Of a stretch of DNA of 50,444 bases, positions 1 through 8,937 are shown piece by piece. Location of the stretch: contig WHSZ01000043.1 of NCBI GenBank assembly GCA_009379845.1, forward strand, positions 1-50,444. Reading direction: 5' to 3'. The position numbers were made by a program, and so were the translations under genes. The notes beneath the pieces were generated by a model. The model was not told where the DNA came from. It searched no databases and was given only the letters and a program-made list of their open reading frames with translations. Within the stretch, counting starts at the first letter, position 1. Every line of letters begins with the position of its first letter. Source of the stretch: Pseudonocardiaceae bacterium. GTDB lineage: Bacteria > Actinomycetota > Actinomycetes > Mycobacteriales > Pseudonocardiaceae.

Positions 1-2
1 AC

Positions 3-200
3 CTCACCGAGTGGGAACACATGGGCGAAACGTCGCTGGCGAACACGTGCCTGTTATGCGGATTCCACCACCGACTACTCCACAACAGCCCCTGGCAAGT
101 CCGCATGGCCACCGACGGCAGACCCGAATTCCTCCCACCAACCGTCATCGACCCCAAACGAAAACCCAGACGCAACCCCATCAACACCCCCGCCGCCTAA
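3..200 (+). CDS. HNH endonuclease / DUF222 (13E12-type) protein, C-terminal fragment
   Basis: Only the last 65 codons are in the window; the start lies before base 1. The reading frame shows EWEHMG, then CLLCGFHHRLLH and WQVRMATDGRPEF, then a basic, Pro-rich tail. This matches the C-terminal HNH nuclease module of the DUF222 / 13E12 repeat family of actinobacteria, where a Cys-x-x-H-H-x-x-x-H segment belongs to the zinc/metal site. The family is often multicopy and its cellular role is unclear. The call rests on the motif; nothing can be said of the N-terminal part. Confidence 0.75.
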   Translation, partial: LTEWEHMGETSLANTCLLCGFHHRLLHNSPWQVRMATDGRPEFLPPTVIDPKRKPRRNPINTPAA

Positions 201-443
201 CGCCACCAAAGACTCACCGGCGCGGCCGGTCACCCACGACCACACCAGCCGTGCCGTCTCATCGACCGTTCCAACTCCTCCGGCACCACCGTGCCGCACA
301 ACAACACCGGGCGCCCACCCTGGTTGAGCATCGAAACCAGCCGCAACCACGCCGCATGCCGCGCACACCAGAACCGGCTCGCGCGCCTCGACTCGCGGGG
401 AGTCGGTCAGTTCCCCGCACGCCGCGCAGATCAGCAGGTTCAA
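75..443 (-). CDS. possible small zinc-ribbon protein (uncertain)
   Basis: This frame opens at a TTG with two CxxC pairs (ICAACG and VCAACG), a plausible zinc ribbon. After about 45 residues it becomes Gly/Val-rich and overlaps the HNH gene antisense, so the real protein is probably shorter or decayed. The same frame upstream of the TAG at 444-446 ends in YYKKRKRRSFMEELFD, which looks like a genuine basic protein tail. One small gene interrupted by a stop is therefore possible. No function is assigned. Confidence 0.25.
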   Translation of the reverse strand: MNLLICAACGELTDSPRVEAREPVLVCAACGVVAAGFDAQPGWAPGVVVRHGGAGGVGTVDETARLVWSWVTGRAGESLVALGGGGVDGVASGFSFGVDDGWWEEFGSAVGGHADLPGAVVE

Positions 444-673
444 CTAGTCGAAGAGCTCTTCCATGAAGCTGCGCCGCTTGCGCTTCTTGTAGTAGCCGCC
501 GTGTGGGCGCGGTGAATCCGGATAGCCACGGCGGGTAGTGCGGCGGCGGCGAATCCGGCCGGCCGCGGAAAGGCGGCCGCGGCGCACATGGCCACCAGAA
601 CCACCGTGCCACCTTGAATTATGGCTTCTGGCAACATAGTCGCGACCGCGTCGCGCTTCTAACGTCGAACACC

Positions 674-1438
674 ATGTCCAGCAGCTCCGCACCTGGAGGC
701 CTCGGCGGCCGGACCGCGCTGGTCACCGGTGCCGGCAGCGGGATCGGCCACGCCTGCGCCCGGACCCTGGCCCGAGCCGGGGCGAAGGTCCACGTCGTCG
801 ACCGGGACGCCGAAACCGCACGGAACACCGCGGGCGAAATCGACGGCTGGGCGCATGTCGTGGACCTCGCGGATGCGGAAGCCTGCGAAACGCTCCCGAA
901 CGAGATCGATGTGCTGGTGAACAACGCCGGCCTGCAACACGTCGCGGCGTTGCACGAGTTCCCGCCGGAGCGATTCACCCTGCTGCAGCAGGTCATGGTG
1001 ACCGCGCCGTTCCTGCTGATCCGCCGGTGCCTCCCGCACATGTACGCGCGCGGTTGGGGCCGCATCGTGAACATCTCGAGCGTGCACGGCGTGCGGGCCA
1101 GCGCGTTCAAGTCCGGCTACGTCACCGCGAAACACGGCCTCGAGGGACTGAACAAGGCCACCGCCGTGGAAGCCGCCCCGTACGGGGTCACCAGCAACTG
1201 CGTCAACCCGGGTTACGTACGTACCGCGCTGGTCGAAGGGCAGATCGAGGAGCAGGCCAGCAGGCACAGCATCGCGCCGGACGAAGTGGTCGAACGCGTA
1301 TTGCTGGACCGCGCGGCGATCAAGGAACTGATCGAACCAGACGAAGTCGCAGAGCTGGCCGGCTGGTTATGCGGCCCGCATGCCAGCCACATCACCGGCG
1401 CCTGCCTATCCATGGACGGCGGCTGGTCAGCCAGCTAG
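674..1438 (+). CDS. 3-hydroxybutyrate dehydrogenase-type short-chain dehydrogenase
   Basis: A 254-residue classical SDR. The nucleotide-binding TGAGSGIG lies at residues 18-25, NNAG at 83-86, the catalytic Ser near 136 and YVTAK (Tyr149, Lys153). The segments GRIVNISSVHG and NPGYVRT are characteristic of D-3-hydroxybutyrate dehydrogenases, which oxidise 3-hydroxybutyrate to acetoacetate with NAD. The ATG at 674 was chosen because it leaves the usual short leader before the Rossmann fold; the frame is open to 614. A transporter follows after 35 bp and a GAF/PucR regulator after that, so an uptake-and-oxidation operon for a small hydroxy acid is likely. The exact substrate is inferred. Confidence 0.8.
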   Translation: MSSSSAPGGLGGRTALVTGAGSGIGHACARTLARAGAKVHVVDRDAETARNTAGEIDGWAHVVDLADAEACETLPNEIDVLVNNAGLQHVAALHEFPPERFTLLQQVMVTAPFLLIRRCLPHMYARGWGRIVNISSVHGVRASAFKSGYVTAKHGLEGLNKATAVEAAPYGVTSNCVNPGYVRTALVEGQIEEQASRHSIAPDEVVERVLLDRAAIKELIEPDEVAELAGWLCGPHASHITGACLSMDGGWSAS

Positions 1439-1473
1439 TCAGCGCGAGCACCAATCTCACCGTGGAGGTTGCG

Positions 1474-2808
1474 ATGACCGAACAAACCCGAGACAAGCGC
1501 TACTCACTCACCAGAGTGGTCGGCGCGAGCATGGTCGGCACGACCATCGAATGGTACGACTTCTTCCTGTACACGTCGGCGGCCGCCCTGGTGTTCAACA
1601 CGTTGTTCTTCCCAACCGAGGACCCGCTCGCCGGAACCATGCTCGCATTCGGCACCTACGCCATCGGCTTCGTGGCACGGCCAGTCGGCGGCCTGGTGTT
1701 CGGGCACTACGGCGACAAGCTCGGCCGGAAGAAGCTACTCGTGATCAGCCTGGTGTTGATGGGCGTCGCGACGGTGGCGATCGGTCTGCTGCCCAGCTAC
1801 GAGTCCATCGGCGTCACCGCACCGATCCTGCTCACCTTCCTCCGGCTGATGCAGGGCTTCGCCATCGGCGGTGAATGGGGCGGTGCGGTACTCCTGGTCT
1901 CCGAGCACGGTGACGCCAAGCGAAGGGGATTCTGGACGTCCTGGCCGCAAGCCGGGGTACCGGCCGGCAACCTGCTGGCCACCGCGGTACTCGCGCTGCT
2001 CGCCGCGGTGCAATCCGACGAAGCGTTCCTGGCCTGGGGCTGGCGGATCGCCTTCCTGCTTTCCGGCGTCCTCGTGTTGATCGGACTGTGGATCCGGCTG
2101 TCTGTCGCGGAATCACCGCTGTTCGTGGAAGCGGCGGAGCGAGCGGAAAAGGCCGGCGGCATCGAGCGCGCCCCGATCCTTCAGGTGATGCGGGAAAGCT
2201 GGCGCGAGGTGCTGATCGCGATGGGCGCCCGGATGGCCGAGAACGCCTCCTACTACGTGATCACCGGTTTCCTCCTCGTCTACATCACCGAAACGCTTGG
2301 GCTCGATCGAGGCGTTGCGCTGAACGCCGTGCTGATCGGATCGATCGTGCACCTGATCGTGATCCCGTTGTGGGGTGCGCTGTCCGACCGGGTCGGCCGC
2401 CGCTCGGTGTACCTGTTCGGCGCGGTTGGTGTCGCGGTGTGGGGATTCGTGTTCTTCGCCATGCTGGACACCCGCTCGTTCGGCATGATCGCGTTCGGCA
2501 CCACGCTCGGCATGGTGCTGCACGGCGCGATGTACGGCCCGCAGGCGGCGTTCTTCTCCGAGCTGTTCGACACCAGGGTCCGCTACTCGGGCGCGTCCAT
2601 CGGTTACCAGCTCGCATCCATCGCGGCCGGTGCGCTGGCTCCACTGATCGCGACCGCACTACTCGCCGCGACCGGCGGCACCTTGATGATCTCGGTGTAC
2701 GTGCTGGTGATCTGTGTGATCACGGTTGTCGCGGTGGTCCTGGCTCGCGAGACGCGGGGCATCTCGCTGCGTGAGCCGGTCTCCGTGAAACGTTCCGGAG
2801 AGGTCTGA
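1474..2808 (+). CDS. MFS transporter, metabolite:H+ symporter (MHS) family
   Basis: A 444-residue polytopic membrane protein. The N-terminal segment TTIEWYDFFLYTSAAALVFN followed by RPVGGLVFGHYGDKLGRKK is the signature of the MHS branch (ShiA, KgtP and ProP relatives), which import organic acids or osmolytes with protons. The second half repeats the loop motif as GALSDRVGRRSVYL. About twelve hydrophobic segments fit the family. The ATG at 1474 follows GGAGG closely; the frame is open far upstream but inside the preceding gene. Its place between a 3-hydroxybutyrate-type dehydrogenase and a GAF regulator suggests a short-chain hydroxy or keto acid substrate, which is an inference. Confidence 0.85.
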   Translation: MTEQTRDKRYSLTRVVGASMVGTTIEWYDFFLYTSAAALVFNTLFFPTEDPLAGTMLAFGTYAIGFVARPVGGLVFGHYGDKLGRKKLLVISLVLMGVATVAIGLLPSYESIGVTAPILLTFLRLMQGFAIGGEWGGAVLLVSEHGDAKRRGFWTSWPQAGVPAGNLLATAVLALLAAVQSDEAFLAWGWRIAFLLSGVLVLIGLWIRLSVAESPLFVEAAERAEKAGGIERAPILQVMRESWREVLIAMGARMAENASYYVITGFLLVYITETLGLDRGVALNAVLIGSIVHLIVIPLWGALSDRVGRRSVYLFGAVGVAVWGFVFFAMLDTRSFGMIAFGTTLGMVLHGAMYGPQAAFFSELFDTRVRYSGASIGYQLASIAAGALAPLIATALLAATGGTLMISVYVLVICVITVVAVVLARETRGISLREPVSVKRSGEV

Positions 2809-2831
2809 GCACTCGCCTTGCTGGGGTTCCA

Positions 2832-4532
2832 GTGACAACATGGCGAGCCATGGATAGCGCGGCGCACGCACTGCGGCAGCTGCTGGACACGGCACGGGAT
2901 CTCGCCCGCCTGCGGGATCCCGATGCCGTGCTCCGGTCCATCGTGCATCGGGCCCGGATGCTGCTCGGCGCCGACGTTTCCTATCTCAGTCTGAACGACA
3001 GCACCGGATCGCAGACCTACATGCGCGTCACGGACGGCTGCACATCCGCGCTGTTCCAGCGACTCCACATCGGGATGGGCGAAGGGCTCGGCGGGCTGGT
3101 CGCGCAAACCGCGATGCCGTACGCGTCCGCCGACTACTTCGCCGACGAACGGTTCAACCACACCGATGTGATCGACACCGCGGTAACCGAAGAGGGGCTG
3201 ACGTCGATCCTCGGCGTGCCGCTTTCCCTTGGCAGCACGGTGATCGGCGTGCTGTACGCGGCCGACCGGTCGTCACGGGAATTCTCCCCTGAAGAGGTCG
3301 CACTGCTGTCCTCGTTCGCCGACCACGCGGCGATCGCGATCGACAACGCGAACCTGCTCGAGAAGACCCAGCGCACCCTGGCGGAACTGAACACCGCGAA
3401 CGACATGATCCGCGCGCACAACGAAGCCATGCAGCGGGCCGAGGAGGCGCACGACCTGCTCACCGATCTGGTGTTGCGTGGCGAGGACGTGCCGGAGGTG
3501 GCGGCCGCGGTCGGCGAGGTCCTCGGCGGCGGGATCGTGCTGCACGACTTACACGGCGGCGAGCTGGCCAGGGTGGGCACCGACCCGATCACGCCGGATG
3601 CCGGGGCGATCGCCACGTCCCGGTCGAGCGGGCGGGCCATCCGGGATGGGGACGACTGGGTGTGCGCGGTGCTGGCCGGCCGCGAACCACTGGGCAGCCT
3701 GGTGCTCACCGGGCGGGCCGATCTCGCCGACGCGGACCGCAGGCTGTTCGAACGCGCCGGCATGGTGACCGCGTTGCTGTTGCTGCTGCGGCGTTCCGTG
3801 GCGCAGGCAGAAGATCAGGTACGCGGCGAGCTGCTGACCGATCTGCTCACCGCGCCGAACCGCAACCCCAGCGCACTGGTCGTCCGGGGACACCGGCTCG
3901 GCGTGGATCTCGCCGCACCGCACGCGGTGCTGATCGCGCATCCGGACGGGGTCTCCCGCGGACGGCTCGCGGTGGCCGCTTCGGATCACGCCGAACTGGT
4001 CGGGGTGCACGCGGAGCAGGTCGTGCTGCTCGCCGAGGGCCAGGACCCCGGTCAGCTGGCCGACAAGCTCGCGCGGTTGCTCGGCGAACGGCTGGGCTGC
4101 ACGGTGACGGTCGGCGCGGCGGGGCCGGCCGCCGGGCCGGCTGCGCTGGCAGCCGCGCACGCCGAGGCGGCCCGCTGCCTGCGCGCGCTGCTCGCGCTCG
4201 GCTGGCACGGGCGCGGCGAAGCGTTGGCTGGCTTGGGTTTCGTCGGCCTGCTACTCGGTGACGAGGCGGACCTGCCTGGATACGTGCGGGCGACGTTGGG
4301 ACCGGTGCTCGACTACGACCGGCGGCGCGGGACCGCCCTGGTCCACACGCTTCGGGCCTACTTCGAATCGGGCTGCCAGCTGACCCGCACCAAGGACATC
4401 CTGCACGTCCACGTGAACACCGTGGTGCAACGCCTGGAACGAGTCTCATCGCTGCTCGGCGACGACTGGCAGTGCCCGGATCGCGCCCTGGAGATCCAGC
4501 TCGCCCTGCGCCTGCACCAGCTCCGCTCGTGA
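2832..4532 (+). CDS. GAF-domain, PucR/CdaR-type transcriptional regulator
   Basis: A 566-residue regulator. Residues about 10-175 form a GAF sensory domain (DVSYLSLND, ITSILGVPL-like TSILGVPLSLGSTVIGVLYAADR). A helical linker (about 178-210) and a degenerate PucR/CdaR middle region follow. The C-terminus carries the PucR-type helix-turn-helix: YFESGCQLTRTKDILHVHVNTVVQRLERV. The start is GTG 2832, or ATG 2850 six codons later; both are plausible. It follows the dehydrogenase and transporter in the same direction and probably controls them in response to the pathway metabolite. Its TGA stop lies inside a repeat arm. Confidence 0.82.
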   Translation: MTTWRAMDSAAHALRQLLDTARDLARLRDPDAVLRSIVHRARMLLGADVSYLSLNDSTGSQTYMRVTDGCTSALFQRLHIGMGEGLGGLVAQTAMPYASADYFADERFNHTDVIDTAVTEEGLTSILGVPLSLGSTVIGVLYAADRSSREFSPEEVALLSSFADHAAIAIDNANLLEKTQRTLAELNTANDMIRAHNEAMQRAEEAHDLLTDLVLRGEDVPEVAAAVGEVLGGGIVLHDLHGGELARVGTDPITPDAGAIATSRSSGRAIRDGDDWVCAVLAGREPLGSLVLTGRADLADADRRLFERAGMVTALLLLLRRSVAQAEDQVRGELLTDLLTAPNRNPSALVVRGHRLGVDLAAPHAVLIAHPDGVSRGRLAVAASDHAELVGVHAEQVVLLAEGQDPGQLADKLARLLGERLGCTVTVGAAGPAAGPAALAAAHAEAARCLRALLALGWHGRGEALAGLGFVGLLLGDEADLPGYVRATLGPVLDYDRRRGTALVHTLRAYFESGCQLTRTKDILHVHVNTVVQRLERVSSLLGDDWQCPDRALEIQLALRLHQLRS

Positions 4533-4675
4533 GTCTTTTTAGGTGCTATAACCCTTGAACTGTGTTAATGGCTCGATCCTGGCGAGCAGATCTCGCTGTC
4601 AATGGCTCGATCCTGGCGAGCAGATCTCGCTGTCAATGGCTCGATCCTGGCGAGCAGATCTCGCTGACTCACGAG
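4526..4675. repeat. gene-end palindrome, split copy 1, with a 34-bp unit repeated three times
   Basis: The left arm CTCGTGAGTCTTTTTAGGTG begins on the stop codon of the upstream gene. The right arm GACTCACGAG (4666-4675) carries the stop of the converging LysR gene. Between them a 34-bp unit starting AATGGCTCGATCCTGG is repeated in tandem with starts at 4567, 4601 and 4635. Each unit can fold into small hairpins (GCTCG/CGAGC). Related copies occur near 10.93, 18.43 and 26.21 kb. It probably works as a bidirectional terminator. Confidence 0.8.
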
Positions 4676-5559
4676 CCTCCCGCGAGGGAGGCGAGCACCG
4701 CGGCGATCGACGGGGTGCGCCTGCTTCCGGCGCGCACCGCGGCGGACACCGTGCGGGTCAGCTGCGGCTCGGTCACCTCGCGCAGCTGGATGTCCGGAGA
4801 CACCGATTCCAGCGCCAGCCTCGGCACCAGTGATACCCCGAGCCCGGCCTGCACCAGCGCCAGGATCACGGTGTAATCATCGCTGGTGTACGCCAGATCG
4901 GGCTGGAAGCCGGCCAGCTCACAGGCCCGCTCAAGCGCGGAACGCAACGACGTGTCGCTGTGCGGCGCGATCCACGGATCGTCCCGCAGCGCGCTCAACG
5001 GGAGCGGCTCTTCGCCGTCTGGGGTGCCCGGCGGCAGCGCGGCCAGCAGTGGCTCCCTGGCGATCGGGATCAACTCCACCCCGGCGTCGTTGACGTCCGG
5101 CAGCAGGTTGTACTCGTAGATCAACGCCACGTCCACGCCGCCGGCCTTCAGCGCCACCAACGCCTCACTGGTCTCCTGCTCGGACAACCGCACCCGCAGA
5201 TCGGGATGCTCCGCCCTGCAACGCGCGATCGCGCCAGGAACCAGCGCCCGTGCCGCGGTTGCGAACGCGGAGAGCCGCAGCACGCCGCGCACCGAGCCGG
5301 TCAGCTCGGAAACGCTGGCCTTCGCCTGCTCCAGCTCGGCGAGGATGCTCTCGGTGTGCTCGACAAGCACCCGCGCGGCCTCGGTGAGCACCAGCCTGCG
5401 CCCGTCCCGCACGAACAGCGGTGAGCCGACCTCCCGCTCCAGCAAGGAAAGTTGCTGCGATACGGCGGAGGGCGTCAGCGAGCACGCGGCGGCGGTCGCC
5501 GCGATCGTGCCGTGCACCGAGAGCTCCCGGAGCAGCCGCAGCCGCCGAACATCAAACAT
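4669..5559 (-). CDS. LysR-family transcriptional regulator
   Basis: 296 residues. The N-terminal winged helix (about 1-60) contains FDVRRLRLLRELSVHGTIAATA and SLTPSAVSQQLSLLEREVG, the standard LysR recognition helix. The rest is the periplasmic-binding-protein-like effector domain (LRLSAFATAARALVP, SALERACELAGF, GLGVSLVPRLAL). It is divergent from the M24 hydrolase at 5632, with about 70 bp between starts. By the usual LysR arrangement it probably controls that gene and the enolase-superfamily gene behind it. The effector is unknown. Confidence 0.88.
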   Translation of the reverse strand: MFDVRRLRLLRELSVHGTIAATAAACSLTPSAVSQQLSLLEREVGSPLFVRDGRRLVLTEAARVLVEHTESILAELEQAKASVSELTGSVRGVLRLSAFATAARALVPGAIARCRAEHPDLRVRLSEQETSEALVALKAGGVDVALIYEYNLLPDVNDAGVELIPIAREPLLAALPPGTPDGEEPLPLSALRDDPWIAPHSDTSLRSALERACELAGFQPDLAYTSDDYTVILALVQAGLGVSLVPRLALESVSPDIQLREVTEPQLTRTVSAAVRAGSRRTPSIAAVLASLAGGS

Positions 5560-5631
5560 GTAGTAACGCTAACGCCTGGCAGCAGAAATCGTCACTGGTG
5601 CTAACGGCGCCGGCGGCCGCACCCTTGGGGG

Positions 5632-6807
5632 GTGACGGCAGAGCGATTGATCGACCTTGGCACTGGAGCCCACGCCGGGAACGAGCACGACGCCCGGATC
5701 GCCGCGTTGCGCGCGCGGATGGCCGAACACGGGCTCGCGGCCATCGCGGTGGCCAGCCCAGAGAACATCTACTACCTCACCGGGCTCGACCACCTTGGCT
5801 ACTTCGCGTTCAGCCTGCTGCTCGTGCCGGCACACGGCGAGCTGGCGGTGGTGACGAGGGAGATGGAGCGGCCGACGATCAGGGCACAGCTGCCCGGCTG
5901 CCGGCACCTGACCTTCGGCGACGGCGAGGATCCAGGCGAGGTCACCGCGGACGCATTGGAACGGCTGGTCGAGCCGGGCGCGACGGTAGCCGTCGAGGAG
6001 TCCACCATGTTCTTCCCGCCGGCGATTCACGCCCTCCTGCGCGGCAGGCTGCCGGGCGTCCGCTGGACCGATGGCACCGGGTTGCTTGTGGACGCGCGGG
6101 CGATCAAGTCGCCCGGCGAGCTGGAGCACATCCGGCGTGCCGCCGGGGTCTCGGACGCGGCGATGCGCGCCGGGATCGGCGCCGCGGGCGTCGGCGTGCC
6201 GGAGCGAGAGATCGCCGCGTCGGTGTACCACGCGATGTTCAGCGCGGGCGGGCAGCAGCCCGGTTTCGTGCCACTGATCCGTCCACTGTGGATTCTTGAT
6301 CAGGAGCACGTGTCGTGGGGCGAGCGGGTGCTTGACGAGGGAACCGGGCTGTTCATGGAACTCTCCGGCTGTGTCCGCCGCTACCACGCGCCGATGAGCC
6401 GGACCATCTACATTGGACGCGCCGCGCCCGACGCCGAGGAGGCGCACGCCGCGGGTATGGCCGGGCTCGAGGCGGCACGATCGGCTCTGCACCCAGGTGC
6501 GCTGACCGGCGACGTGTACTCCGCGTGGCAGCGTGCGGTCGCCGGCAGCGAGGCGAACTCCTGGCCGCAGCGGCACCATTGCGGTTATCTCGTCGGTATC
6601 GGGTTCCCCCCGAGCTGGGTCGGCGGCGGCGAGGTACTCGGCATCCGGCCCGGCGGCGAGGTGGAAATCGCCGCCGGCATGACATTCCACCTGATGTCTT
6701 GGGTGACCCAACCCGTCGGGCACGTGATTTCGGACACCGCGCTCGTCACCGAGACTGGCGCCGAACTACTGACCTCCGTGCCCCGCGAACTGACCGTGGT
6801 CTCGTGA
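5632..6807 (+). CDS. M24 (creatinase/ectoine-hydrolase-like) family hydrolase
   Basis: 391 residues with the two-domain pita-bread architecture: N-terminal creatinase domain (NIYYLTGLDHLGYF) and C-terminal M24 domain from about 165. In place of the paired Asp ligands of true aminopeptidases P it has FMELSGCVRRYHAPMSRT, and later HHCGYLVGIGFPPSW and GMTFHLM. This pattern is shared with creatinase and DoeA-type ectoine hydrolases, which cleave C-N bonds without the dimetal site. The GTG start follows GGGGG directly. It probably opens an amide-type substrate for the next gene's product. The real substrate cannot be read from the sequence. Confidence 0.75.
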   Translation: MTAERLIDLGTGAHAGNEHDARIAALRARMAEHGLAAIAVASPENIYYLTGLDHLGYFAFSLLLVPAHGELAVVTREMERPTIRAQLPGCRHLTFGDGEDPGEVTADALERLVEPGATVAVEESTMFFPPAIHALLRGRLPGVRWTDGTGLLVDARAIKSPGELEHIRRAAGVSDAAMRAGIGAAGVGVPEREIAASVYHAMFSAGGQQPGFVPLIRPLWILDQEHVSWGERVLDEGTGLFMELSGCVRRYHAPMSRTIYIGRAAPDAEEAHAAGMAGLEAARSALHPGALTGDVYSAWQRAVAGSEANSWPQRHHCGYLVGIGFPPSWVGGGEVLGIRPGGEVEIAAGMTFHLMSWVTQPVGHVISDTALVTETGAELLTSVPRELTVVS

Positions 6808-6824
6808 GGACGGGGGATGATCGC

Positions 6825-8009
6825 ATGAAGATCACGAGCCTGCGCTACACGCCCGTCGCGGTGCCGTACCGCGCTGACGAGGTGTGGGCGTTCGGGCGAC
6901 GGCGTGGCCAGATCAGCGTGCTGGTCGAAATGCGGACCGACGAGGGTGTCGTCGGGATCGGCGAAGCGGCCGCCTACCCGTCAACGGACATCGTGCTCGC
7001 GGTCTTCCGCGCCATCGAGCCACTCGTGCTCGGCGAGGACCCGTTCGCGATCGAGCGGCTGGTGCGGCGCATCGACCTGGTCGGCACCTGGCATCACGTG
7101 AAGGCGACCAGCCCCGCGATAGCGGCGGTGGAGATGGCGTGCTGGGACATCGCGGGCAAGGTGTGCGGGCAGCCGCTGGTGAACCTGCTCGGCGGGCGGT
7201 TCCGCGAGCGCGTGGAGTGCTTCTATTACGTCGCCAGGACGGCACCGGACGAGGTGGCCGCGGAAGCTCGCCGTGCCAACGAAAACGGGTTCTCCACCTG
7301 TTACCTGAAGGTCGGTTCGGACGATCCGCGGTCCGATCTGGAACGCGTGGCCGCACTGCGGGACGGAGCCGGCGAGGACATGGCCATCCGGGTCGACGCG
7401 AACGAGGCGTGGTCACCCGGCACCGCGATCCGGACCATCAAGGCGATGGAACGCTACCGGCTCGAACTCGTCGAGCAGCCGGTTTCCGGACGCAATCTCG
7501 ACGAGATGGCCTACGTTCGCTCCCGTGTGGACACTCCGCTGCTCGCGAACGAGGCGAGCTGGACGCGGCACGACCAGCTGGCCGTGATCAAGGCCGGTGC
7601 GGCCGACGTGCTCTCGGTGGACAATCAGATGGACGGCGGGCTGCTCAATCTGAAGCGTTCAGCCGGGATCTGCGAGGCAGCCGGGCTGCCGGTCGTCAAG
7701 CACAGCCTCGGCGAGCTCGGCGTGGCACTGGCCGCCGCGGTACACACGATCGCGTCCACCCCGAACTTCCGGTACGCCAACCAGGCCTACGGCGCGAACC
7801 TGGCCGATGACGTAACCTCGAACTTCGGCGGCGGGATCGATTCCTATGTGGACGGATGTGTCACGGTGCCGGACGGGCCGGGCCTCGGCGTCGAACTCGA
7901 CAGCGACCGCGTCGCGCGCTACGCCGAGCTGTACCGGCAGGAGGGCGCGGAGTTCGCGTTCCACGACCCGAACGCGCTCGCCTCCTCCCCCGCACTACCC
8001 AAACTGTGA
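6825..8009 (+). CDS. mandelate racemase/muconate lactonizing enzyme family protein
   Basis: 394 residues. N-terminal capping domain, then the enolase-superfamily barrel. The first Lys is in TCYLKVGSD. The metal ligands are carried by IRVDANEAW (Asp), LVEQPV (Glu) and a following ANEAS (Glu). A late VKHSLGELG loop supplies a His. The ATG at 6825 lies 17 bp after the M24 gene, so the two are co-transcribed. The enzyme abstracts a proton alpha to a carboxylate in a racemisation, cycloisomerisation or dehydration. Which of these applies is not visible, and it is only distantly like the catB-type paralogue at 27.1 kb. Confidence 0.8.
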   Translation: MKITSLRYTPVAVPYRADEVWAFGRRRGQISVLVEMRTDEGVVGIGEAAAYPSTDIVLAVFRAIEPLVLGEDPFAIERLVRRIDLVGTWHHVKATSPAIAAVEMACWDIAGKVCGQPLVNLLGGRFRERVECFYYVARTAPDEVAAEARRANENGFSTCYLKVGSDDPRSDLERVAALRDGAGEDMAIRVDANEAWSPGTAIRTIKAMERYRLELVEQPVSGRNLDEMAYVRSRVDTPLLANEASWTRHDQLAVIKAGAADVLSVDNQMDGGLLNLKRSAGICEAAGLPVVKHSLGELGVALAAAVHTIASTPNFRYANQAYGANLADDVTSNFGGGIDSYVDGCVTVPDGPGLGVELDSDRVARYAELYRQEGAEFAFHDPNALASSPALPKL

Positions 8010-8044
8010 GTACGTTGCGTCGTCATGACAACGCAAAGTACTCA
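8007..8044. terminator. 36-bp near-perfect palindrome at the end of the enolase-superfamily gene
   Basis: GAGTAC (8008-8013) pairs with GTACTC (8038-8043), and TTGCGT with ACGCAA inside, around a central TCATGA. Only two positions per arm mismatch. It begins at the TGA stop (8007-8009) like the other TGAGT...ACTCA palindromes here, and it lacks a U-run. It also contains the first possible ATG of the next gene, so a regulatory role is possible. Confidence 0.55.
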
Positions 8045-8933
8045 GCGCCCACAGGGGGCTTGCGCAGCGCATACCGGGCAGGGGAACCTGGGAGGCGTGC
8101 AGAAGGACACTTTCTCGTTCCTGGATGACGGTCCCGACCTCGGCGGGCTGAGTCAGGTGGACCTCGAGCGGCCGAACGTGGCGCGAATGTACGACTACGG
8201 GCTCGGCGGGGCGCACAACTTCGCCGTGGACCGCAGGCAGGTCGACCTGATGCACAGGATCAACCCGGAAGGCCCGCTGTGCCCTCGCGCCAACCGGGAC
8301 TTCCTCCGCCGCGCGGTCCAGTTCTGCGCGGGCCAGGGCATCGATCAGTTCCTTGACCTCGGTTCCGGCCTGCCCACGGTCGGTAACGTGCACGAGGTCG
8401 CGCAGGAGATCAATCCCGATGCACGCGTGGTGTACGTGGACAACGAAGCCATCGCGGTCGAGCACACCCGCCGGATCCTCGCCGACAACGACCTCGCCAC
8501 CATCGTGCACGCCGACCTTCGCCAACCGGACACCATCCTCGCTGAGGAGGAAACGCTGCGGCTGCTGGACTTCTCCCGCCCGGTAGCACTGCTGATCGTC
8601 GCCGCGCTGCACTACGTGGACACCAACCCCGGCATCGTGCTCAATCGCTACCGGGACGCACTCGCGCCCGGCAGCTACTTCGTCGGCTCGCACCTCACCG
8701 GCGACGACCGGCCGGACATCATGCGCGCCATCCAGGAGAAGGTGTTCTCGGAATCCTCCACACCGCTGACGGTGCGCACCCGCGAGGAGGTCACCGCCCT
8801 GTTCGACGGGTTCGAACTCGTGGAGCCCGGCGTGGTGTATACCTCGGACTGGCGCCCCGGGCCCGAGGACTACCAGCCGCGCATCGCCGGCGAGGTGACG
8901 ATGACCTGGGCCGGCGTCGGCCGCAAACCGTGA
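8025..8933 (+). CDS. SAM-dependent methyltransferase, PF04672 (DUF574) type
   Basis: 302 residues in the longest form. The family start motif PNVARMYDYGLGGAHNFAVDR is followed by QFLDLGSGLPT (SAM-binding loop), VVYVDNEA (acidic residue binding the SAM ribose) and VAALHYV. This is the large actinobacterial DUF574 group, of unknown acceptor. The ATG at 8025 lies within a palindrome with no ribosome binding site. The GTG at 8097, 24 codons in, has GGGGAA and GGGAGG just before it and is a likely true start. There is no clear functional link with the neighbours. Confidence 0.75.
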   Translation: MTTQSTQRPQGACAAHTGQGNLGGVQKDTFSFLDDGPDLGGLSQVDLERPNVARMYDYGLGGAHNFAVDRRQVDLMHRINPEGPLCPRANRDFLRRAVQFCAGQGIDQFLDLGSGLPTVGNVHEVAQEINPDARVVYVDNEAIAVEHTRRILADNDLATIVHADLRQPDTILAEEETLRLLDFSRPVALLIVAALHYVDTNPGIVLNRYRDALAPGSYFVGSHLTGDDRPDIMRAIQEKVFSESSTPLTVRTREEVTALFDGFELVEPGVVYTSDWRPGPEDYQPRIAGEVTMTWAGVGRKP

Positions 8934-8937
8934 GCCG

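Noticed and set aside
1027..1473. N-terminal extension of the MHS transporter
   Set aside because: The frame is open but lies within the dehydrogenase gene and is Arg-rich without membrane character; ATG 1474 has a ribosome binding site.
3662..4261. Long Arg/Ala/Gly-rich frames opposite or inside real genes across the window
   Set aside because: Typical alternative-frame shadows in high-GC DNA; they lack start signals and overlap genes with clear domains.
4567..4668. CRISPR-like short repeats
   Set aside because: The 34-bp units are directly adjacent with no spacers, only three copies, and lie inside a gene-end palindrome. No cas gene is present.
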